Positions 36,360-45,133 of a stretch of 53,417 nt of DNA are shown here, piece after piece; the stretch's first letter is position 1; every line of letters starts with the position of its first letter. The stretch lies in assembly GCF_001043955.1 (NCBI RefSeq), contig NZ_LABZ01000022.1, positions 1 to 53,417 on the forward strand, written 5' to 3'. This DNA comes from Methylobacterium tarhaniae. Its GTDB lineage: Bacteria; Pseudomonadota; Alphaproteobacteria; Rhizobiales; Beijerinckiaceae. A model generated the notes under the pieces. It did not search any database, had not been told where the DNA came from, and saw nothing but the letters and a program-made list of their open reading frames with translations. Position numbers and translations under genes: made by a program.

Positions 36360-36764
36360 CTGCTTGGAGCGGCCGGAACGCCCTCCTTGGGCGGTCCCCT
36401 ACCAGCTACAGCACGCATTGGATGGGCTGGGTCCGACCCTGAGCTGATCGACCAACTACGTCAACGACTCTCAGTGCTCACCCATGCATCTGATTTTCGT
36501 AGGTCGATAAAAAATCTAAGACCACCTATTGACAATCAGACCGCTCTGATGCACGCGCCCGCGTCTTTAAGAGTTATCCTTATGGGTACCTCCAAGGGAT
36601 CCCATTAAGCTCCCTCTCTATCTTTCTACCTCTAAGATCCATTCCTCTCAGAGTATCCCTTGAGGATCTCTAGAGGGCACCTCAACCAACCCTCAAGAAA
36701 GGCACGATGGTGCAGCCCCCAGGCATCCCTGGAGGGCTCGATACGTCGTGGTCAATCAACAAGC
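36360..36764. other. Gap between RNase HI and the 127-aa gene
   Basis: This stretch is pyrimidine-rich around 36600-36660 (ctccctctctatctttctacc). No gene, clear hairpin or repeat was recognised. Confidence 0.35.
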
Positions 36765-37148
36765 ATGACCAACACAATCACGATCACCTGCAGACCCCTT
36801 CGCTCGTCGAAGGCGACCTCAAAGGCTCGCTACGCCACCTTCCACGAGGGGCAGCACCTCTGCGACTCCTCAACTCCGTTCCTCTCCTCGGCTCGCGCCC
36901 TGATGAGAATGGGAGCTGATCCCGATGCCATCCTCGCAATGCGTCACGAGGGTCACGCGACCGTGGCGCTCAAGGGCAAGCTCAACCGAGCGGCTCAGCT
37001 CACGGTCACGGAGGACGACACGAGAGGCCTTCGGCTCACCCGCTACCGAGATCCTGCCGATAGGATGCCCCACAGGGTGGTAGGGGATGGACCAAGAATG
37101 GCCGAGACCATCTCGGGAGCATCCACCATTCCCGCTGAGGCCTGCTGA
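36765..37148 (+). CDS. Small hypothetical protein
   Basis: This is a 127-aa protein starting at ATG 36765, which I do not recognise. The central part ARYATFHEGQHLCDSSTPFL and ARALMRMGADPDAILAMRHE suggests two helices around a short loop. A beta-rich end TVTEDDTRGLRLTRY follows, then a proline and glycine-containing tail. There is no membrane segment or catalytic motif. The evenly coded central region, with codon use like its neighbours, supports a real gene. It is in the right island, between RNase HI and the serine recombinase, and may be a cargo gene of that element. Confidence 0.5.
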   Translation: MTNTITITCRPLRSSKATSKARYATFHEGQHLCDSSTPFLSSARALMRMGADPDAILAMRHEGHATVALKGKLNRAAQLTVTEDDTRGLRLTRYRDPADRMPHRVVGDGPRMAETISGASTIPAEAC

Positions 37149-38071
37149 CGGCGGGAGGGCTACCCTGCCACCCCTGACATGCGGCGAGCTGAGGCGATGG
37201 ACGGCTGCCTCAGCCTGCCATGTGCGGCTCAGCCCAACCGGGCGCGGGGCCACGAATCGGCATGGAAGCCGAGCGGGCTGATGTGGACCTGACCAACGAA
37301 GGGCACCCTGAGGAACAGCGAGGCCAATTCGATCTCTAGCATGAAGCCGAGCAAGCGGAGGGTCATTTTGATTTGTCCCTTGTGCGACCTGGATGAGCTC
37401 CGAGGTTGATGCTTATCTATCAGACACAGATCCATCTCTCAAGCTTGTAGACCAACTATACGATAATGGATTTATTGCGGAAGTGGATGGGATCATTTCC
37501 CCGGATGTTTGGTGAAAAATTGTGAGCCGGCATCGATCATTAGGCCCTGGCCTCACGTCCCCCATGGGCCCCTGGCTTTTGATGCTGGCTGGCCATCGCC
37601 CGACAACGTCAGATGCGGTAGCAGCCCGGAGGCGGCATGGAGGCGTGACCGTGAAGTAGTTCAAGCGGAACTATGCCCGAGGGCTCGGCTTCTCGACCTT
37701 CGTTGCCTTGGCATGGCTGAGCACTTCGCTCGCTGGCCCGGTGGTCTGCGCTGATGGATGGCCGTCACTCTCCATTGGTCGGCAGGGAGTCTGCTCCTGG
37801 CATGGGGGAGTGGGGTCGGATCCTCGGCTGCTCCTTATGCTGGCGAGTGCGGCTGCTGGTGTGTGGTCTGGCAACGCCTGAAGTGCGGCAGGCCTGTGCT
37901 GCCAGGGAGGACTGGAGGCGGCGCCTAGAGGTGACCGGCGGCGTCACGGAAGGGTACACCGCTGCGATACAGCGCAGTGATACATCTCTGCCTGTAACAG
38001 AACGGTTGACAGGAGGCTTATGGTACATCATCGTACCATGGTCTAGATCGTTATGTGACAGGATCACTCCG
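37149..38071. other. Long gap before the serine recombinase
   Basis: About 920 bases without a recognisable gene. The frame from 37754 runs into the recombinase but shows no domain. The last 70 bases hold the inverted repeat at 38020-38039 and a TTGACA at 38006-38011 that may belong to the recombinase promoter. Confidence 0.4.
38020..38039. promoter_or_regulatory. Inverted repeat upstream of the serine recombinase
   Basis: atggtac (38020-38026) and gtaccat (38033-38039) flank six bases, and TTGACA lies just upstream at 38006-38011. Resolvases commonly bind and regulate themselves from such a site, so it may be a res-type site or an operator. Confidence 0.45.
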
Positions 38072-38629
38072 ATGGCCGTCTACGGTTACGCTCGTGTCTC
38101 TTCCTCCGATCAGGATCTCGGCTTGCAGGAGGATGCGTTGCGGGCCGCAGGCTGCGAGGTGATACGATCAGAGAAACGGTCGGGGACCTCCACGGAGGGT
38201 CGGACGGAGCTGCAGACCCTCATGGAGTTCGCCAGGAAGGGCGACACCATCGTGGTCACCCGTATCGACCGGCTCGCCCGCTCCATCGCTGACCTCGCTT
38301 CCCTGGTGCGGGACATGGAGGCCAAGGGCGTGACCCTCCGCGCCACGGAGCAGCCCATCGACACCTCCACGGCTGCCGGCCGGTGCTTCCTGCAGATGCT
38401 CGGGGTGTTCGCTGAGTTCGAGACCAACCTGCGCCGTGAGCGTCAGATGGAGGGCATCGCCAAGGCCAAGGCTGCGGGGGTGTACGCGGGCAAGGGCCGC
38501 CCCGCCTCCGTTCCGGCCGAGAGGGTCCGCGAACTGCGGGATCAGGGCCTAGGGCCGTCTGCCATCGCCAAGGAGCTGGGCATCAGCCGCATGTCGGTGC
38601 ATCGGGCTTTGAACCCGAAGGCGGCTTGA
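38072..38629 (+). CDS. Serine recombinase (resolvase/invertase family)
   Basis: This is a protein of 185 aa. The catalytic serine lies in YGYARVSSSDQDLGLQ (Ser about residue 10). The conserved arginines appear in VVTRIDRLARSIADL, and the E-helix follows (AEFETNLRRERQMEGIAKAKAAG). A C-terminal helix-turn-helix (GPSAIAKELGISRMSVHRAL) binds DNA. The length and layout match Tn3-type resolvases and DNA invertases. No transposase of the Tn3 type is nearby, so it may resolve dimers or invert DNA in the island. The start at ATG 38072 is well supported by the MAVYGYARVS opening. Confidence 0.9.
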   Translation: MAVYGYARVSSSDQDLGLQEDALRAAGCEVIRSEKRSGTSTEGRTELQTLMEFARKGDTIVVTRIDRLARSIADLASLVRDMEAKGVTLRATEQPIDTSTAAGRCFLQMLGVFAEFETNLRRERQMEGIAKAKAAGVYAGKGRPASVPAERVRELRDQGLGPSAIAKELGISRMSVHRALNPKAA

Positions 38630-39085
38630 GGTGGCCTAGGGAGGAGGCGTGAGATGTTGCGGCTTTTCCCTGCCTCGGGATGTCTAACCCTTTTCGGTGT
38701 GGATTGCAGACAGCATCAAACTATTTATCGACGATCAAGGGAAGTCAAACTAGCAGGACGCCGTGGTTGCTGAAAATAGCCGCCAAGTGGGAGGGGCGTT
38801 GCCGATTTTGACTGTTCGTGTTTCTCTGAGGGGACTGCCACCAGAAGCCCTTCGAGCCTTAGCTGTGACTGCATCGGCAGCCTTGCTGTGGAGGCGGAAT
38901 CCGAGGGGGCAGAAGCACTCAGCCGGCTTCTCGGCTCCCGAGCTTGTACATACAGCGATGGCAAAGGGAGGCGCGGAGGTTCGTCTAGAGCCGTGGAGGG
39001 AGAGGAAGTAGCATTTCGTGCGGTTCGCCGGGAGCCAGGATGGGAGCATTGGGCTGACTGAGCGGCGACCACTTACAACCGTCCG
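38630..39085. other. Upstream region of the restriction-modification operon
   Basis: This gap of 456 bases has open frames on both strands but none with a motif or a clear ribosome-binding site. It probably contains the hsdM promoter, which I cannot pinpoint. Confidence 0.35.
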
Positions 39086-40726
39086 ATGATGCGCCGGCAC
39101 ACTGGCGGTGGCACTCACGGTCACGCTAAGGTCGCAAAGCCAGAACCAATGCCTTCCGGGGGAGCCGTGGCAACCGACCTGCAGGACCTTTCACGCCGCC
39201 TATTCGCTACCGCTGACCAGCTCTGGACCAACAGCTCCCTGCGGCCAGACCAGTATGCCCAGCCGGTGCTGGCGCTGATCGCGCTTCGTCAGATGGAAGC
39301 CAAGTTCGACAAGGTGCACGCCGAGCTTGCTCCTCTGTTCAAGGGCCGGCTCAAGGCGACCCCTGCTGACTACCAAGCACGTGGTGCAGTGTACCTGCCG
39401 GAAAACGCTCGGTTCTCAAAGCTGCTCTCCCTGCCGGGCACGGCGGACCTTGGAGCGGCATTGAACGCGGCCATGAAGGCCGTAGCCGATCAAAACCCCG
39501 ATCTCACTGGTGCCCTTCCACAAGGCTACGGCGGCCTGCCGAGCAGCGTGCTCCAAGAGCTGCTGCGCCTGCTGGCCCCCCTAAAGATCGAAGGTGATGC
39601 CTACGGGCTGGTCTTCGAGTACTTCATGGGTCAGTTCGCATCGTCCTTCATGCAGAAAGGAGGGGAGTACTTCACGCCTGCCTCCATCGTGAAGCTCATC
39701 GTGGAGGTGATCGAACCTTACCACGGGGCCATCTTCGACCCGGCGTGCGGGTCAGGCGGTATGTTCGTCCACTCGGCAGAGTTTGTACGTCGACATCATC
39801 GTGCGCCTGAAAGCGAAATTAGCGTCTACGGCGTCGAGAAGATGTCCGATACGCTGCGCCTCTGTCGGCTTAACCTCGCTGTGCATGGCCTATCTGGCGA
39901 ACTGCGTGAAGCCAACAGCTACTACGACGATCCTCACAGGCTGATCGGCCAGTTTGACTTCGTCATGGCCAATCCGCCCTTCAACCAGCCAGAGGTGGAC
40001 CGCGCAAAGCTGGTGAACGAGGCTGGGAAAGTAGACGCCCGCTTTTCGCTTGGACTGCCCACCGTCAACAACGCTAACTATCTCTGGATTAATCTTTTCT
40101 ACGCCGCGTTAAAGCCCACCGGTCGTGCCGGCTTCGTGATGGCCAACAGCGCCTCGGATGCGGGCGGCAGCGAGCGCGAGTTGCGGCGGAAGCTAATCGA
40201 GACTGGCGCCATTGACTGCGTCGTCGCGGTCGGCCCGAACATGTTCTTCACGGTCACCCTGCCGGTGACACTGTGGTTCTTCGATAAGGGGAAGGCCAAG
40301 GGACCACGCGGCGACGAGGTGTTGTTTGTGGATGCGCGGCACCTGTTCCGTCAGGTAACGCGGGCGCATCGCGTCTTCGACGCTGACCAGATTGAGTTCC
40401 TGGCGAACATAGTCCGCCTCTGGCGCGGCGATCCCGTCGAGACCGAGGCTGGCAGTGCTGCCCGAATGACTGCCGCGTTCCCCAAAGGACAATACAATGA
40501 CGTGCCGGGCCTATGCCGCGTAGCGACACGGAAGCAGATCGTTGCGCAGGACTGTAGCCTCAACCCCAGCCGTTATGTGGGTGTCGCACCCGGTCAGAAG
40601 CAGGAGAGCGAGGAGTTCCGCACTAAGCTCGAGGCGATGCAAGAGGAACTGGAAGAGCTGAACATCGAGGCGGCAAAGCTCCAGGGCTTGATCGCGCAGA
40701 ACGTGGCGGAGCTACTTAAGGTATGA
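39086..40726 (+). CDS. hsdM: Type I restriction-modification methyltransferase subunit
   Basis: This subunit methylates adenine in the recognition sequence together with HsdS. It has an N-terminal HsdM_N helical domain (DLSRRLFATADQLW onward), the SAM-binding motif FDPACGSGGMFVHS (residues about 219-232), and the catalytic NPPFNQPEVD (residue about 295). The C-terminal coiled segment (EELEELNIEAAKLQ) contacts HsdS. The start could be ATG 39086 or ATG 39149, where the aligned family begins (SGGAVATDLQDL). It overlaps hsdS by four bases (ATGA at 40723-40726), so the operon is translationally coupled. Length (525-546 aa) is normal. Confidence 0.93.
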   Translation: MMRRHTGGGTHGHAKVAKPEPMPSGGAVATDLQDLSRRLFATADQLWTNSSLRPDQYAQPVLALIALRQMEAKFDKVHAELAPLFKGRLKATPADYQARGAVYLPENARFSKLLSLPGTADLGAALNAAMKAVADQNPDLTGALPQGYGGLPSSVLQELLRLLAPLKIEGDAYGLVFEYFMGQFASSFMQKGGEYFTPASIVKLIVEVIEPYHGAIFDPACGSGGMFVHSAEFVRRHHRAPESEISVYGVEKMSDTLRLCRLNLAVHGLSGELREANSYYDDPHRLIGQFDFVMANPPFNQPEVDRAKLVNEAGKVDARFSLGLPTVNNANYLWINLFYAALKPTGRAGFVMANSASDAGGSERELRRKLIETGAIDCVVAVGPNMFFTVTLPVTLWFFDKGKAKGPRGDEVLFVDARHLFRQVTRAHRVFDADQIEFLANIVRLWRGDPVETEAGSAARMTAAFPKGQYNDVPGLCRVATRKQIVAQDCSLNPSRYVGVAPGQKQESEEFRTKLEAMQEELEELNIEAAKLQGLIAQNVAELLKV

Positions 40727-41889
40727 GTGACGGTGCTGATGACTGGGCTGATGTGCGTGTGGGCGACATTGGCCGCGTTGTAACCGGCCGCACACCGCCG
40801 TCCGAGCAGCCGGGGCTTTTTGGTCGCGCGTATCCATTCATTACGCCGGGTGATATGCGACAGGGTAGATATGCGCGACGGACAGAACGTAGCTTGTCAC
40901 CAGATGGTGCCGCTCACTTAAGGCGTATTGAGCTACCCCCGAACAGCGTTTGTGTGTCCTGCATTGGCTGGCAAATGGGTGAGGTTATTATCACTGACCG
41001 CCCCTCGTTCAGCAATCAGCAGATCAATACTATTATCCCGAACGCAGGATACGAAGCATCATTTCTATATTACTCCTTCCGACTCCGGAAGCAGGAGCTG
41101 CTATCGCTCGGCTCGGCGTCCGGAGCGCGGACACCTATTATGAACAAATCTGGTTTCTGCGGCCTGAAAATCAGGGTTCCATCGCTTCCAATACAGCGTC
41201 GCATCGCCTCCATTCTTGGTTCCTTCGACGACCTTATCGAAGTGAACCGACGACGTATCGCGGTGTTAGAGGAGACGGCTCGGATTTTGTTCGATGAGTG
41301 GTTTGTTTACTTGCGATTTCATGGCAAAAAGGATACTGGACAGGTGCTGCCAGTGCGCTGGCGGGATGGGACCTTGGGAGATTTGTTGAGCCTGGCCTAT
41401 GGAAGAGCACTGAAGGCGACTGATAGGATAGAGGGTGCAGTTCCTGTCATAGGTTCGAGCGGGGTTGTAGGGTATCACAATCAAGCCTTAGTGGAGCGTT
41501 CAGGTATCATCGTTGGCCGAAAGGGGAACGTCGGCTCCATCATTTGGAGTCCAAAACCATTCTTCCCGATCGACACAGTATTTTTCGTTGAAAGCGCTTA
41601 TCCTTCTGCGTATCTCGTTCAGTTGCTGCGACGGATGCCATTTCAGAATAGCGACGCTGCTGTTCCTGGTCTGAACCGGAACGCTGCGCTCAAGCTGCCT
41701 GTTGTTATTCCGCCCCGGGACGTCGTAGACAGCTTCGAAAGCGTTGTTGCTCCAATGCAGGCTTTGGTTGATGCTCTCCATGAAGCGAACGTGCGACTTG
41801 GTGGTTCACGCGATCTGCTCCTCCCTCGCCTGATCTCCGGCGAATTGTCCCTTGCCGCGGCTGAGCGCGAACTAATGGCCGCTGCCTAA
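40723..41889 (+). CDS. hsdS: Type I restriction-modification specificity subunit
   Basis: This 388-aa protein has two target-recognition domains joined by conserved helices. The first half ends in RRIASILGSFDDLIEVNRRRIAVLEETARILFDEWFV, the usual central helix. The second half ends in the related QALVDALHEANVRLGGSRDLLLPRLISGELSLA. It sets which DNA sequence the complex recognises. Both halves are of ordinary length, so it looks functional. It overlaps hsdM upstream, and its stop TAA shares a base with the hsdR start (TAATG at 41887-41891). The recognition sequence cannot be predicted from sequence alone. Confidence 0.92.
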   Translation: MSDGADDWADVRVGDIGRVVTGRTPPSEQPGLFGRAYPFITPGDMRQGRYARRTERSLSPDGAAHLRRIELPPNSVCVSCIGWQMGEVIITDRPSFSNQQINTIIPNAGYEASFLYYSFRLRKQELLSLGSASGARTPIMNKSGFCGLKIRVPSLPIQRRIASILGSFDDLIEVNRRRIAVLEETARILFDEWFVYLRFHGKKDTGQVLPVRWRDGTLGDLLSLAYGRALKATDRIEGAVPVIGSSGVVGYHNQALVERSGIIVGRKGNVGSIIWSPKPFFPIDTVFFVESAYPSAYLVQLLRRMPFQNSDAAVPGLNRNAALKLPVVIPPRDVVDSFESVVAPMQALVDALHEANVRLGGSRDLLLPRLISGELSLAAAERELMAAA

Positions 41890-44800
41890 TGTCGCCTACG
41901 AGCCTAAGCTCCCCTCTCTCAGCCACAGTTGCCAGCGAGAAGGCCGTGGTGGAGGTGCCGGCCGTCGAGCTGCTGCAGTCACTTGGCTGGCAGCATAAGG
42001 ACTTGATGCAGGAGGAGCTGGGTGAGAACAACGTCACAGGACGCCTCTCCTACCGAGAGGTGCTCATTCCCGCTCGCGTGAGGGCTGCGCTTCGCCGGTT
42101 GAACCCTGTCCTTCCTGAAGAGGCGCTGCTCGATGCCGAGGCAAGGCTGATGGAGGATCGCTCCGCCATGCTGCCTGTGGCGGCGAACCGCGAGGTCTAC
42201 CGGCTGCTGCGAGAGGGTGTGGCAGTGGAGCTGCGACAGCCTGATGGGTCCCTGAAGCCCGACCGAGTACGGCTGGTGGACTGGGCCGATCCGTCCGCCA
42301 ACGACTTCTTCCTGGCCTCTCAGCCGTGGTTCGCCAGCGAGCTGTACACCAGGCGCCCTGATGCGGTGGGGTTCGTGAACGGCATCCCGCTGCTCCTCTG
42401 CGAGTGGAAGGCTCCGACCCAGCCCGTTCAGGAGGCTTACGAGGCGAACCTCACCGACTACCGGGACACGATCCCTCGCCTCTTCGACTACAACGGCTTC
42501 ACGGTTCTGTCGAACGGCATCGAGGCTCTTATAGGCCCCTCACACGGCTCCCTTGACGCCTTCGCTCCTTGGAAGAAGCTGGAGGAGGACGGGCCAGAGA
42601 GCGTGGCGCTGGAGACCCTTCTCAGAGCGACGTGCGAACCCTCGCGCTTCCTCGATCTGGTGGAGAACTTCCTCCTCTTCGTTGATGCCCGTGGTGGCCT
42701 GAGGAAGGTCGTCGGCAAGTACCATCAGGTGCTGGGGGTCAATCGGGCCATCGAGGCCGTGCACCAGATCGGTGACAACCGAGGCCGGCTGGGCGTCTTC
42801 TGGCACACGCAAGGCAGCGGCAAGAGCCTGTCCATGGTCATGTTCGCCGAGAAGGTGCTCCGCCGCCTCGGTGGGAACTGGACTTTCGTGCTGGTCACGG
42901 ACCGGAAGGAGTTGGACGAGCAGATCGCTGGCAACTTCGCTTCAGTAGGTGCTCTCACCAAGAACGTGGAGGAGTGCCAGGCCCAGACCAGGGCCCACCT
43001 GCGAGAGCTGCTGGCTGGGCAGGAGCGGTACATCTTTACGCTGATCCACAAGTTCTCGACAGAGCGAGGCGAACCAATGCCCGTCCTGTCTGAGCGAAGC
43101 GACATCATCGTCATCACGGACGAGGCCCACCGCAGCCAGTACGACCAGCTCGCAGCGAACATGCGCCGTGCTCTTCCGAACGCTGCTTTCATTGGCTTCA
43201 CAGGAACACCGCTGATCGCTGGGCAGGAGGAGCGCACCCGGGAAATTTTCGGTGATTACGTCTCCGTATACAACTTCGCACAGTCCATCGCTGACGGTGC
43301 TACCGTTCCCCTCTACTACGAGGCCCGAAAGCCCGAGCTGCAGCTCAATTCGGAGGAGCTGAAGGACGAACTGGACAAGCTGCTGGACGAAGCTGCTCTC
43401 AACGATGAGCAGGAGGCTCGGCTTCAGCGGGAGTTCGGCCGGCAGTACCACCTCATCACCCGCGAGGACCGCCTGGACGAGATCGCCAGGGACCTCGTGC
43501 GACACTTCTCTGCACGCGGATATCTCGGGAAGGCGATGTTCGTGGCCATCGACAAGGCCACCGCGGTTCGCATGTACGACAAGGTGAGGGCGGAGTGGGC
43601 TGCGCTCATCGGCCTTGAGGAGGCCGACCTCGCGAAGGCACCTCAGGAATCTCGTGAGGCCCTTGAGCAGCGCCTGGAGTGGATGCGGTCAACTGACATG
43701 GCCGTGGTCGTCAGCCAAGGCCAGAACGAGATCGCCGACCTCAAGGCGAAAGGGTTGGACATCCTTCCTCACCGAGAGCGGATGTTGAAGGAGGACCTGG
43801 AGAGCAAATTCAAGGACGCTGACGACCCCCTCCGGTTGGTCTTCGTCTGCGCCATGTGGATCACCGGCTTCGACGTGCCGACCTGCAGCACGGTGTACCT
43901 CGACAAGCCGATGAAGAACCACACGCTGATGCAGACCATCGCGCGTGCCAACCGTCGAGCCCCAGGCAAAAGCGCGGGCGTCATCGTGGACTACGTGGGG
44001 GTGTTCCAGAACCTCCAGAAGGCGCTGGCCGTCTACGCCTCGAAGAACGCGAGCGGAACCCCGATCCGCGACAAGGACCAACTGGTCTCCGAGCTGACAC
44101 ACGCCCTCGCTGAGGCCCGAGAGTTCTGCACCAACCTGGGTGTCGACATCGACGCTATCCCCGCTGCTGACAAGCTCGCGAGGTTGGCGCTCATCAGCAA
44201 GGGGGTGGAGGCTCTCATCGCCCCTGATGAGCAACGACGCCAATTCTTCCGCCGCTCCGGAGCCGCTACGCGAGCCTACAAGGCGCTTCTGCCAGACGAG
44301 CGTGCCACCCCCTACCTAAAGCCCGTGGCCGCCATCCACGTCCTTGCTGAGGCTGTCCGCGCCAAGCTCGGTCCCGTGGACATCTCCGCCCTCTCGGCCA
44401 AGATAGAGGCGCTGCTGGATGAGAAGATCGAGGGCGTCGCGATCACCGCGCCTATTATCCAGGGAGACGACGCTGCCGGTAGGGTAGACCTATCGAGCAT
44501 CGACTTCGAGAAGCTGGCCAAGCTGTTCGCGACCCAGCCCAAGACCGCCGGGGAGCAGCTGAAAGCCAGTGCTGAGAAGAAGGCTCAGGAGATGGCGCAG
44601 CGCAATCCCACGTGGGTGCACCTCGTTGAGAAGCTCGAACGGCTCGTGAACGACTACAACCTTGGCACACTTGCCAGCGAGACGTTCTTCGAGGCGCTCA
44701 AGAAGCTAGTCTCGGAGATGGAGGAGGAGGAGCGTCGCGGTGTGCGTGAGGGCCTGACGGAGGACGAACTTGCCATCTTCGATCTCCTCACGAAGCCTGA

Positions 44801-45065
44801 GCCCAAGCTGACAAAGACTCAGGAGGGCGAGGTCAAGCGGGTTGCCCGTGATCTCTTGGAGAAGCTGCAGGAGCACCTGCGTGTTGCCGGCTGGCAGCTT
44901 AGGGTGAGGCCCAGGGCGACCGTTCAGTCCACCATCCGTTTTACCCTGAATGACCTCCCAGAGGACCCCTACAGCGAGGAGGTCTGGGAGGGGAAGGTGG
45001 ACGCCGTCTGGCAATTTGTTTTCACCCGGTACCAGTCCGGTGGAGCGTTAGAAGCCCGCGTTTGA
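41889..45065 (+). CDS. hsdR: Type I restriction endonuclease subunit
   Basis: This subunit translocates and cuts unmethylated DNA. The N-terminal nuclease core shows ARPD-type spacing with the signature PLLLCEWKAP (ExK) near residue 170. A helicase motor follows, with Walker A QGSGKSLSMVMFAEK (about residue 310), DEAH box ITDEAHRSQYDQL and motif III GFTGTPL. Later helicase motifs ITGFDVPTC and QTIARANRRAPGK are also present. The C-terminal region is helical, as needed to bind HsdM. With 1058 aa and all motifs intact, the operon should be active. A hairpin at 45069-45091 lies just after the stop codon, before the convergent integrase gene. Confidence 0.94.
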   Translation: MSPTSLSSPLSATVASEKAVVEVPAVELLQSLGWQHKDLMQEELGENNVTGRLSYREVLIPARVRAALRRLNPVLPEEALLDAEARLMEDRSAMLPVAANREVYRLLREGVAVELRQPDGSLKPDRVRLVDWADPSANDFFLASQPWFASELYTRRPDAVGFVNGIPLLLCEWKAPTQPVQEAYEANLTDYRDTIPRLFDYNGFTVLSNGIEALIGPSHGSLDAFAPWKKLEEDGPESVALETLLRATCEPSRFLDLVENFLLFVDARGGLRKVVGKYHQVLGVNRAIEAVHQIGDNRGRLGVFWHTQGSGKSLSMVMFAEKVLRRLGGNWTFVLVTDRKELDEQIAGNFASVGALTKNVEECQAQTRAHLRELLAGQERYIFTLIHKFSTERGEPMPVLSERSDIIVITDEAHRSQYDQLAANMRRALPNAAFIGFTGTPLIAGQEERTREIFGDYVSVYNFAQSIADGATVPLYYEARKPELQLNSEELKDELDKLLDEAALNDEQEARLQREFGRQYHLITREDRLDEIARDLVRHFSARGYLGKAMFVAIDKATAVRMYDKVRAEWAALIGLEEADLAKAPQESREALEQRLEWMRSTDMAVVVSQGQNEIADLKAKGLDILPHRERMLKEDLESKFKDADDPLRLVFVCAMWITGFDVPTCSTVYLDKPMKNHTLMQTIARANRRAPGKSAGVIVDYVGVFQNLQKALAVYASKNASGTPIRDKDQLVSELTHALAEAREFCTNLGVDIDAIPAADKLARLALISKGVEALIAPDEQRRQFFRRSGAATRAYKALLPDERATPYLKPVAAIHVLAEAVRAKLGPVDISALSAKIEALLDEKIEGVAITAPIIQGDDAAGRVDLSSIDFEKLAKLFATQPKTAGEQLKASAEKKAQEMAQRNPTWVHLVEKLERLVNDYNLGTLASETFFEALKKLVSEMEEEERRGVREGLTEDELAIFDLLTKPEPKLTKTQEGEVKRVARDLLEKLQEHLRVAGWQLRVRPRATVQSTIRFTLNDLPEDPYSEEVWEGKVDAVWQFVFTRYQSGGALEARV

Positions 45066-45068
45066 GCG

Positions 45069-45091
45069 AGTGCGATGCTCTCGATCGCACT
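45069..45091. terminator. Hairpin after hsdR
   Basis: agtgcgat (45069-45076) pairs with atcgcact (45084-45091), four bases after the hsdR stop codon. It lies between convergent genes and could end transcription from either side. Confidence 0.45.
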
Positions 45092-45133
45092 GGTGATCTA
45101 GTCAAGGTGCATTCCTACATTTCTCGACCCTAC

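Noticed and set aside
37754..38071. N-terminal extension of the serine recombinase by 106 residues
   Set aside because: The family begins at MAVYGYARVS (38072), and the extension crosses the inverted repeat and putative promoter.
38763..39124. Overlapping open frames on both strands before hsdM
   Set aside because: Neither strand shows a motif or convincing ribosome-binding site, and they compete for the same bases.
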